Shown here one piece after another: positions 26,624 to 35,629 of a stretch of DNA of 64,000 nucleotides. Source of the stretch: Singulisphaera sp. GP187. Lineage in GTDB: Bacteria > Planctomycetota > Phycisphaerae > Phycisphaerales > SM1A02. The first letter of the stretch is position 1. Each line of letters begins with the position of its first letter. A model generated the notes under the pieces. It saw only the letters and a program-made list of their open reading frames with translations, was not told the DNA's origin and did no database searches. Position numbers and translations under genes: made by a program. The stretch spans positions 1 through 64,000 of the forward strand of contig CAMBOV010000011.1 of NCBI GenBank assembly GCA_945869475.1, read 5' to 3'.

Positions 26624-27882
26624 TTTTTTTTTACTGCGGCGCCGTCACTCGACGATGCAAGAAGGGTTGCTGCAGTGACGAAGTGCTCGGACATGCACAG
26701 ACGAGCGATCACCGCATCGAAGAGAGCGCGAGGCACCGACGATCCGCGGATGTTGCGCACGGCTCCATCGCAGAGTGTGATGAGATGAACAAGGACCGGA
26801 GGGTCAAAGTGACTGGCGTGCACGGCGATTCGCTCGCGTGACTCAAGCGGCAGGTCGACCATGGTGCACGCGGCCCCACACGTGCGAATGAGCAGCGCGT
26901 CGCGCAATCGCGCGGCAATCGTGTCAATCGCGTGGTCAGGCGACATTCCCTGCTCGAGCAGTGTCGCGGCCGCGGAGAGTCCGCGCGCTGGGTCGCCCTG
27001 CGCGATCGCGGCGATGAGCGACTCGAGGAGTTCTTCGTCGGGCAATCCCAAGACATCGCGTGCGAGTGCGACCGAGACATGACCCGTTGCTGATGAGACA
27101 AGTCGATCGAGCAGACTCAATCCGTCGCGCATCGAACCGTTGGCAAGTCGGGCGACCTGCAAGACGACCGCTTCGTCTGCGGTGATTTTTTCTCCGTCGA
27201 GCACGCTGCGCAAGTGCGCGGCGATCAACGTCGTCGGGATCGAGCGAAAATCGAAGCGCTGGCAGCGGCTCTGGATCGTCGCAGGAACCTTGTGCGGTTC
27301 GGTCGTGCACAGAATGAACTTCACGTGCGCTGGAGGTTCTTCCATCGTCTTGAGCAGTGCATTGAATGCAGGCTGCGTGAGCATGTGCACTTCGTCGATG
27401 ATGTAGATCTTGTAGGGACTGCGAGCGGGTGCCATCCCAGCGCCTGCGATGAGATCGCGCGCATCGTCGACTCCGCGATTACTCGCCCCGTCGATTTCGA
27501 TGACATCAAGGTCTTCGCCGCGCATGATCGATTGCGCAATTGCGTCGCGATCCCCCAGTGAATCAACGGCGTTGAGCGCGCGGGCAAAGATGCGCGCCAT
27601 CGACGTTTTGCCCACTCCGCGCGTACCGCAGAAGAGGTAGGCGTGCGCGGTGCGACCGAGCGTGATGGCATTCTTGAGCGTGTTGGCGATTGAATCTTGA
27701 CCGATCAGCTCAGCAAAAGATCTCGATCGATAGCGACGCGCGAAGACTTGATAGGGCGCCGACGTGACCTCTGCGCCGAACAAATTCACGCTCGGTGCCG
27801 CCGCGGCGACGCTCGCCTCTGGCTCGGTCGATGCGCGCTTCGTCTCACCGTCGCGCGTCTTGGATGTTGCTTTCGTTGTCAT
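26620..27882 (-). CDS. dnaX: DNA polymerase III subunit gamma (zero-frame product of dnaX)
   Basis: Clamp-loader ATPase of the replisome, 420 residues in the zero frame. It has Walker A GTRGVGKTS (86-94), the sensor/Walker B region IIDEVHMLTQPAFNALLKTMEEPP, and TTEPHKVPATIQSRCQRFDF. The usual four-Cys zinc module between Walker A and DVIEIDGASNRG is missing: the segment carries no cysteines. The frame ends in VKKK-TAG directly at a run of ten A, with a plausible C-terminal tail in the -1 frame. The ATG at 27880-27882 follows the SRP RNA, about 15 nt after its 3' end. Well supported as dnaX. Confidence 0.9.
   Translation of the reverse strand: MTTKATSKTRDGETKRASTEPEASVAAAAPSVNLFGAEVTSAPYQVFARRYRSRSFAELIGQDSIANTLKNAITLGRTAHAYLFCGTRGVGKTSMARIFARALNAVDSLGDRDAIAQSIMRGEDLDVIEIDGASNRGVDDARDLIAGAGMAPARSPYKIYIIDEVHMLTQPAFNALLKTMEEPPAHVKFILCTTEPHKVPATIQSRCQRFDFRSIPTTLIAAHLRSVLDGEKITADEAVVLQVARLANGSMRDGLSLLDRLVSSATGHVSVALARDVLGLPDEELLESLIAAIAQGDPARGLSAAATLLEQGMSPDHAIDTIAARLRDALLIRTCGAACTMVDLPLESRERIAVHASHFDPPVLVHLITLCDGAVRNIRGSSVPRALFDAVIARLCMSEHFVTAATLLASSSDGAAVKKK
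26623..26632 (-). promoter_or_regulatory. A10 slippery run, predicted frameshift/slippage site of dnaX
   Basis: Ten A on the coding (minus) strand give GTA AAA AAA AAA TAG. A -1 ribosomal shift, or RNA polymerase adding one A, joins the zero frame to the tail frame (AAA then ATA GCG). Programmed slippage in an A-run of dnaX is known from Thermus, and -1 shifting on A-AAA-AAG from E. coli. Its use here is inferred. Confidence 0.7.
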
Positions 27883-27896
27883 ACAAAAAAGTCACG

Positions 27897-28006
27897 GGGA
27901 GGACGGCCAGGTAGCCAATGGCACGGGCGACGACGCTTATGGCTGCTGCCGTCAGGCCCTGACCAGGTTCACGAGCCGTCCGCCCATCGGACCCGACCGT
28001 CCTCCT
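27897..28006 (-). ncRNA. ffs: Signal recognition particle RNA (small bacterial SRP RNA)
   Basis: The minus strand carries the conserved SRP hairpin core: GGUCAGGGCC, a tetraloop-like bend, then GGCAGCAGCC and UAAGC, at about 27930-27965. The ends pair (GGAGGACGG with CCGUCCUCC, 27997-28005 and 27898-27906), which fixes a length of about 110 nt and thus the small 4.5S-type RNA. A six-T run (27885-27890) just after the 3' end may be the terminator. TAAGAT at 28022-28027 may be the -10 of its promoter. It lies just upstream of dnaX, as scr does in Bacillus. Confidence 0.93.
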
Positions 28007-28049
28007 CATGACCTTGGGCGATCTTAGCACCACTGCCTACACTCGTTTC

Positions 28050-29297
28050 GTGAGTTCCCACGCCGACCCTCCGCTAACGCAGCCGACGCTCGAGTTGGAC
28101 CGTCCCAAGTCGGCGCGAAGGGATCTGCGGCGCGGTCGGGAGAGTCCATTTCTGCTGCTCGCCGTTCGTTTGATTTTCATCGCGATGCTCGTCGTTGTCA
28201 CGACGGTGACCGTCGCGAGTTCACGCAACGTCGAAGACTTTGGGCACCCCACCGTCATCGGATTGATCATCGCAGGAGTCTCCATCGGACTGGTCGTGCT
28301 GCTGCTCGACCACCTCACTCCAAAGAAGCGGCTGACATCGGTCGCGGGGGTGTATCTGGGAATCTGCCTGGGGCTCGTCGCAGCCGTTGCCATCGGATCG
28401 CTCATCGATACGGTCGCGCGAGCGTGGGAAATCAGCAGCGGTCCCGCGCAGCTCTACCTGGGACTCTCGAAACTCATCCTTGGAATCGTGCTCTGTTACC
28501 TCTCAGTCTCGATCGTGCTGACGACCAAAGATGACTTTCGCCTCGTGATTCCCTACGTCGAGTTTAACAAGCAGCCCAGCGGGCTCTCGGCGATCCTGTT
28601 GGATAGTTCGACGATCATCGATGGACGAATTGAGGCGCTTGCAACAAGTCAGATTCTCGACGCGCCGCTTGTCGTTCCACAGTTTGTGCTCGAAGAGCTG
28701 CAGCATCTCTGCGACAGCAGTGACAAACACAAACGCGCGAAGGGCCGGCGCGGGCTCGACGTGGTCTCGCGCATGCAAGAAAACACAGCGATCGATCTAC
28801 GCGTCGAGGCGATCGCACTCGATGGACGAGGGGTCGATCGCATGCTCGTTGAACTGGCGACTCGCGAGCACATGCGCATCGCAACAAGTGATTCGGGATT
28901 GCAAAAGGTCGCGCAGATCAGCGGCATCATCACGATCAACGTGCACGCGATCTCAGCACTGCTTCAGCCGCAACTCTTTCCGGGTGAGAACGTCTCGGTC
29001 GAGATCACGCGCGTGGGAGAGCAGGATGGACAAGGTGTTGGCCACCTCCCCGATGGCACAATGGTCGTCATCGATGGCACGGCGGAGATGGTCGGCTCGC
29101 GCGCCGAGGGAACCATCAACAATATTCTCCAAACCGCTGGCGGACGGATCATCTTCGCCCGGCCCGAAGTGCATGCGGCTGGCAGCAGTGAGTCGATGGC
29201 TGCGAAAGCGGTCGGACAGCCACGCGAACCGCTGCCGACACATGAGAGTGGGCGACGATCGCCATCGCAAGGAGCGCGCAATCCTCGCCGTGGCTAA
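28050..29297 (+). CDS. Membrane PIN/TRAM-domain protein (YacL family)
   Basis: An inner-membrane protein with four N-terminal helices (about residues 30-165). A PIN nuclease-like domain follows (LLDSSTIIDGRIEAL with acidic active-site Asp residues, VPQFVLEELQ, ATSDSGLQ) and then a TRAM RNA-binding domain near EITRVGEQDGQGVGHLPDGTMVVID. The order matches YacL-type proteins, whose exact substrate is not known. A GTG at 28050 (VSSHADPPL) is taken as the start, because an ATG at 28008 lies at the SRP RNA 5' boundary. 415 residues from the GTG. Confidence 0.85.
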   Translation: MSSHADPPLTQPTLELDRPKSARRDLRRGRESPFLLLAVRLIFIAMLVVVTTVTVASSRNVEDFGHPTVIGLIIAGVSIGLVVLLLDHLTPKKRLTSVAGVYLGICLGLVAAVAIGSLIDTVARAWEISSGPAQLYLGLSKLILGIVLCYLSVSIVLTTKDDFRLVIPYVEFNKQPSGLSAILLDSSTIIDGRIEALATSQILDAPLVVPQFVLEELQHLCDSSDKHKRAKGRRGLDVVSRMQENTAIDLRVEAIALDGRGVDRMLVELATREHMRIATSDSGLQKVAQISGIITINVHAISALLQPQLFPGENVSVEITRVGEQDGQGVGHLPDGTMVVIDGTAEMVGSRAEGTINNILQTAGGRIIFARPEVHAAGSSESMAAKAVGQPREPLPTHESGRRSPSQGARNPRRG

Positions 29298-29314
29298 GAG
29301 AGTTCGCAGCGCCG

Positions 29315-31096
29315 ATGGGCCAGACCATGATCGAACCGACCCCGTCCACTCCTCCGCTGAAATCAGTGCCTCGTGATGAACATGAGTTGCTGCTTGTCGG
29401 CAGCGGATACTCGGCGACCCACGCGCTGAGCGATCTGCTCTACTCGATGGGCGGCATCGCAATCAACCATTGTTCGCGGGCAACCGACGCCGTCGATGAG
29501 GCGCTGCGCACCTGCCCCACGATCATTCTGCTCGACCTTCGCGAGCCCGCGTTCGACCCGATCGCGACGCTCGACTCACTCGCTGGAAACCATGAGGTCG
29601 CCGCGGTTCCAGTCATTGTGCTCGTCTCCCCCGCCACTGCAGCGATTCGTGAGGCTGCATTCGTGCACGGTGCAGCCGATTTCATCGTGCACCCAGTGAG
29701 CCACGCAGAGTTCGCTGCACGAGTTCGGGGGCACTCAGCGAACTATCTGAACGTCGTGCGTAGAAATCGTGCGACCGCTGCGTACGAGACTCTGCAGTGC
29801 GAACTTCGAAGTGCGAACCGCGCGATCGAGCAACTCAAATTACAAGTCGTGCAGCAGCAGGATGCGCCATCCGATCTCGAGTGGGAGTTACGAGTGCGGT
29901 CACTCGTGCAAATCGGCGTCGAGCTCAACCAAATTCAGGACTTTCACGAATTGATGGATCGCATTCTCTCGGAGGCGCAGACGCTCGTTCGCACGGAAGC
30001 GGCAACACTCTTCTTGCGCGAGGGTGACTTTCTGCGGTTTGCCTACTTCAAGAATCAACTCATCGCCCAGCGCACCGACACTGGAGCGACACCACAAGTT
30101 TCGACCTTTCGACTACCGATTACCGACCGAAGTCTCGCAGGATGGGTCTGCCTCACGGGACAACCCCTTCACATTCCCGACTGCTATCAGATTCCCAGCA
30201 GCAGTCCCTATCGATTCGACTCATCGTTCGATCAGGTCTTGGGGTATCGCACGCGCGCGATGCTTGCGGTGCCGTTGAAGAGTCAGTCGGGGCACATCTT
30301 GGGAGTGATGGAGCTGATCAATCCAATCGGTGCGCCCGGGCCACTTCGAACAGCCTTCTCTGATGCGCACATTCGACTGCTCGAACACTTCGCAAACGTT
30401 GCCACGGTTGCGATTGAGCGCGCGCGACTCACGGAGAGCAACCTGCTGCGCATGATTCGCATGGCAGAGATACGGGATCCCGCAGAGACGGGACCTCACG
30501 TGAAGCGCGTGGCTGGATTCTCATCGGTGATCTACGAAGAGTGGGCGCGACGACGGGGACTCGAAGGCACCTCGTTCGAACGGCAACGCGACCGACTGCG
30601 AAGTGCGGCCACCTTGCACGACGTTGGCAAGATCGGAATCTCAGACTCCATCTTGCGAAAGCCTGGACGGCTCGAGCCTCACGAGTTTGAAGAGATCAAG
30701 ACGCATGCGCAGATTGGCGCCGATCTCTTCAACGACGATCCAACGGACCACTACGATGCGGCGCGCGAAGTCGCGCTCTTGCACCACGAACGATGGAATG
30801 GCGAGGGATATCCGGGGATCGAAGAGAATGGCGTCCGCCGCGGTCGACGGGGAGAAGAGATTCCGCTCTTCGCGCGCATCGTCGGTCTCGCAGATGTCTT
30901 TGACGCGCTCAGCAGCCAACGTGCCTACAAGGAAGCGTGGCCGGAGCACCGCGTACTCGCACTGGTTCAAGGCGAATCTGGCGGACACTTCGACCCAGAA
31001 TTGGTTGAGATTCTCTTCGCACGTCTCGATGCGATTCGATGTGTGCGCGATGAAAATCCAGATCCGCCAGCGGCGGCACGTGATCGACCAAGATGA
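29315..31096 (+). CDS. REC-GAF-HD-GYP protein, probable c-di-GMP phosphodiesterase
   Basis: Domains in order: receiver-like (about 22-145), coiled linker (about 150-190), GAF (about 200-365) and HD-GYP (about 375-580). The HD-GYP part has intact HDVGKIGISDSIL, HHERWNGEGYP and the downstream DVFDAL motif, consistent with c-di-GMP hydrolysis. The receiver keeps the phosphoacceptor-like Asp74 but lacks the acidic pair at its start (VGSG instead). The conserved Lys of the K-P motif is His126 (VHP). It is therefore probably not a normal phosphorylated receiver. 593 residues. The stop overlaps the apbE start (ATGA). Confidence 0.9.
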   Translation: MGQTMIEPTPSTPPLKSVPRDEHELLLVGSGYSATHALSDLLYSMGGIAINHCSRATDAVDEALRTCPTIILLDLREPAFDPIATLDSLAGNHEVAAVPVIVLVSPATAAIREAAFVHGAADFIVHPVSHAEFAARVRGHSANYLNVVRRNRATAAYETLQCELRSANRAIEQLKLQVVQQQDAPSDLEWELRVRSLVQIGVELNQIQDFHELMDRILSEAQTLVRTEAATLFLREGDFLRFAYFKNQLIAQRTDTGATPQVSTFRLPITDRSLAGWVCLTGQPLHIPDCYQIPSSSPYRFDSSFDQVLGYRTRAMLAVPLKSQSGHILGVMELINPIGAPGPLRTAFSDAHIRLLEHFANVATVAIERARLTESNLLRMIRMAEIRDPAETGPHVKRVAGFSSVIYEEWARRRGLEGTSFERQRDRLRSAATLHDVGKIGISDSILRKPGRLEPHEFEEIKTHAQIGADLFNDDPTDHYDAAREVALLHHERWNGEGYPGIEENGVRRGRRGEEIPLFARIVGLADVFDALSSQRAYKEAWPEHRVLALVQGESGGHFDPELVEILFARLDAIRCVRDENPDPPAAARDRPR

Positions 31097-32068
31097 TTGG
31101 CGCGCTGCTGCTGGTCGCTGTGCAGATGACCGTGCAAGGCACAGAACCGCTCACGAGGTATTCGTTTCGAGAGATCGCGATGGGATGCGAGGTCCGCATC
31201 GAACTCTTCGCGCACTCGCACCTCGAGGCCGCGCGCAATGCGCGGGTGGCGTTCGACCGAGTGAAGGAACTCGACGAGCGTCTCAGTGACTATCGAGCCG
31301 CATCCGAGGTGAGTCGGCTGTGCAACGATGCAGGATGCGCGACGCTCATCACAGCCGATCTCGCTGCGGTGATTTCAGAGTCGCTTCGAGTCTCGAGGGC
31401 GACTGAGGGTGCCTTCGACGCCTCCGCTGGAGCGTTGAGCAGAGTCTGGCGCGAGGCGCGCGTGCGAGGCGCTCGACCAACCGACCAAGAGATTGCACTG
31501 GCGCGCGGCCAGTGTGGGTTCGAGTCGCTCGTGCTGTCCGCAGATCCGCGGCGCGTGACATTCAAACTGAGCGGAATTCGGCTGGATTTCGGCGCAATTG
31601 GCAAGGGATTTGCGGCACAGGCAGCGATCGAACGGATGGCTGCGAGCGGGGCGAGTCGAGCGCTGTGCGCCATCGCGGGCGATATCGCGTGTGGCGATGC
31701 ACCACCAGACGCTGCAGGATGGACCATCGACGTCGCGAGCGAACTCGCCGATGTGGCGGTGCGACGAGTGGTACTTCGCAACCAGTCGATCTCAACAAGT
31801 GGAGATGCATCGCAGCACCTCGACGTCGAAGGCGAGCGCTTCTCGCACATCTTCGACCCCCGCACTGGGCGGGCAGTCACGCGAAGAATCGCGGCAACGG
31901 TCGTCAGCCGAAGTGGCGCGGTCGCCGACGCACTTGCGACGGCGCTCTGCATTGATGGCGAGGCACTGGTCGCACGCGCCGCCCAGATCGCGCAGCAATG
32001 CGGCGAATTCGAAGCGCGGGTTGTCGAGTTGAAAGCCGCATACGAGGGCGCCCTCGCGAGCGTCAAGA

Positions 32069-33390
<1,322 letters not shown>

Positions 33391-33394
<4 letters not shown>

Positions 33395-34698
33395 GAGGTC
33401 GTCGCTCCGACATGGGTCGTGCCAGGATGAGGAACTTTTCCAACAGGCATTGGATCGACCAGCGAAGCTGGTGTGAGATTCTCCAATCCGGTTGCTGCTT
33501 CTTCCCACGTGATCTGTCGGCCGGTGTACGCAGACATCCGTCCCATGATTGCCATCAGGCATGAGTCGGCCATGAACTCGCCTTCATTCATCGAACGTCC
33601 ATCTCGAATCGACTTGAAAAGCGTGTCATGTTCGACCTGATACATGTTTGGCGTCGGTCCATCCTTTGGATAGGCCCACATCGTCTTGCCTGTGTAGTCC
33701 TTGATCCAGTGGGTTGGAGCCCAACCGTTGATCCATGCATATCCCTTGGTGCCGGTGATCCAGTCGGTGTTGTCGTTGTAACAACTCGCTTGCTGGCGAG
33801 CGATCATCGTCGCGCGCGGACCATGCTCGTACTCGTAAACCACCGTGAAATTGTCGTAGATATCGCCGAATTCCGGCTTGTCCTCACGACAGAAGCGACT
33901 GCCCATCGCCGTGCATTTGACTGGATGGCGCCCACCCATGACCCAGTTGATCTTGTCAATCGAATGCACCGCTTGCTCGACGAGGTGGTCGCCAGAAAGC
34001 CAATTGAAATGCTGCCAGTTGCGCAATTGAAACTCGAAGTCGCTCCATCCGGGTTGACGTGGACGCGTTCCCAGAGGTGATGTGAGATAGGTCGCAGTGA
34101 TTCCAACAACATCACCGAGGCGACCGCCGTGAATCTCTGCGACCAAAGCCCGCTCAGGGCTCGAACTTCTCCAACAGAATCCACTTACGAGCGAAAGGTT
34201 TTTCTCGCGCGCGAACTTGACGCTCTCTTGCACCGATCGATAGCCCACCGAGTCGACGCAGACGGGCTTCTCGCAGAAAATATGCTTGCCTGCGGCGACG
34301 GCCTTGGCGAGTTGCGCAGGACGAAACGATGGCGTTGAGCAGAGCAACACGACATCGACGAGCGGCAAGACCTTGTCGATCGCGTCGACGCCAATGAACT
34401 GGCGTTCAACAGGAACTTGCACGCGTTCTTTCGATTCGCTCTGCGCAAGATTGGCGAGGCTGCTGTCGAGTCGATCTTGAAATGCATCGGCCATCGCCCA
34501 GATCACGACGCCCTTGTCCGCGGCAAGTGCTTGCGCCGCTGCGCCACTCCCGCGACCACCGCACCCGATGAGTCCAACCTTGATTCGATCGTCGCGCGAG
34601 GTGATCGCCGAAGCGAGGTTGGTGCTCAGCATTGTTGCGCCGCCCGCGAGTACTGCTGTTTGTACGAATGTTCTGCGCGAAGTGTGTGTGTTGTTCAT
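33391..34698 (-). CDS. Tat-exported Gfo/Idh/MocA oxidoreductase (second copy)
   Basis: A 435-residue paralogue of the following gene, with a twin-arginine signal (SRRTFVQTAVLAGGATM), Rossmann motif VGLIGCGGRGSGAAAQ, EKPVCVDSVG and DHLVEQAVHSIDKINWVMGG. Middle gene of the run FGE-like protein, Gfo-A, Gfo-B; its ATG overlaps the FGE-like gene stop and its own stop overlaps the next start. Such pairs with FGE/sulfatase-maturation-like neighbours are common in planctomycetes, probably in carbohydrate breakdown. Substrate not deducible. Confidence 0.92.
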
Positions 34699-35573
34699 GG
34701 ACTTGCTTTGGGTGGAATTGGTGGACTTGGTGGCGTTGGTGAAGTTGGTGGCGTTGGTGAAGTTGGTGGAGTCGCGCCCTCACAGACGACGCGAAATCCG
34801 ATCCATCCCGCGTCAGCAAGCCACCAGATGCTGCGCGGAAGTTGTGGGTCAGTGAGATTCCAATTGGGCGTGTCGTGTTCGAGCCTGGCGCATGTGATCT
34901 CATCTCGCGCCTCTCGGTACGAGCCTCCCACGACGGCTCCTGCGCCATCAGGCATCGTGCACCACTCGGCGAGGTTTCCAAAGAGGTCGTGCACCCCCTG
35001 CGCGTCTGCCCTTTTCGACCCGACCTTATGCGTTGTCCCATCGCTGTTCTCGTCAAACCACGCGAAGCGCTCGAGTGCCCCCGCATCGACCTTCGACTTT
35101 TCGCAGGCGAGCATCCACTCGGCGTGCGTCGGCAGGCGGTACATCTTTCCAGTCTTTGCAGAGAGCCAGTTGCAAAACGACTTCGCATTTTGAAAACTCA
35201 CGGAGTTCGCAGGCCATCCTGCGTGGCCGAATCCGCGGTCGGTTGCGATGTAGGGCTTCGTTGGACGGGTGACCGCGTCAGCTGCTGCGGGATCGCCTTT
35301 GCCATCCTGTTTGTCGAAGCCGTAGATGCAGACATCGAGCACCTCCCACGGAATCTCGGTGCGACTCATCCAGATCGGCGCTGTTTCTGTCGCGGACGCG
35401 ATCGGCACAAGGTCGATCGAGAGCGCCGTCCCCTTGATTGGCTCATTGAACGGTGCGCGAGGCAAATGTGGCGGGCTTTGCGCTGCACCTGGCTGGATTT
35501 GTGCCGCGAGTGACCCCGCTGCGCCAAGTGCGATCGCCAAGAGCCAGACTTTTTTCTCGAGGATTCTCACCAT
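34695..35573 (-). CDS. Exported FGE/SUMF1-domain protein with Pro-rich tail
   Basis: A 292-residue protein from an ATG at 35571-35573 that opens a signal peptide; an ATG 14 codons upstream is possible. Markers of the sulfatase-modifying-factor fold are present: SRTEIPWEV, ANSVSFQNAKSFCNWLS, RLPTHAEWMLACE, DLFGNLAEWCTMPDG, GGSYREAR and GFRVVCEG. It ends in a Pro/Thr/Ser tail coded by short tandem repeats. Whether it is catalytic is uncertain. It leads the operon with the two Tat Gfo/Idh/MocA proteins. Confidence 0.85.
   Translation of the reverse strand: MVRILEKKVWLLAIALGAAGSLAAQIQPGAAQSPPHLPRAPFNEPIKGTALSIDLVPIASATETAPIWMSRTEIPWEVLDVCIYGFDKQDGKGDPAAADAVTRPTKPYIATDRGFGHAGWPANSVSFQNAKSFCNWLSAKTGKMYRLPTHAEWMLACEKSKVDAGALERFAWFDENSDGTTHKVGSKRADAQGVHDLFGNLAEWCTMPDGAGAVVGGSYREARDEITCARLEHDTPNWNLTDPQLPRSIWWLADAGWIGFRVVCEGATPPTSPTPPTSPTPPSPPIPPKASP
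34711..34773. repeat. Seven 9-bp tandem units
   Basis: Units of the form GGTGNNNTT, seven in a row (plus strand), encode the P-T/S-P repeats at the C-terminus of the FGE-like protein on the minus strand. Copies GGTGGCGTT and GGTGAAGTT alternate, which suggests slippage within a low-complexity tail. Confidence 0.85.
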
Positions 35574-35629
35574 CTCGATTTGGAAGTCTAGCGATTGGGC
35601 GCATCTTGCCTTCATACGATGAGCACAGA

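Noticed and set aside
28008-28049. Upstream ATG start of the YacL-like gene
   Set aside because: Lies at the 5' boundary of the SRP RNA; the GTG at 28050 gives a more plausible start, though not certain.
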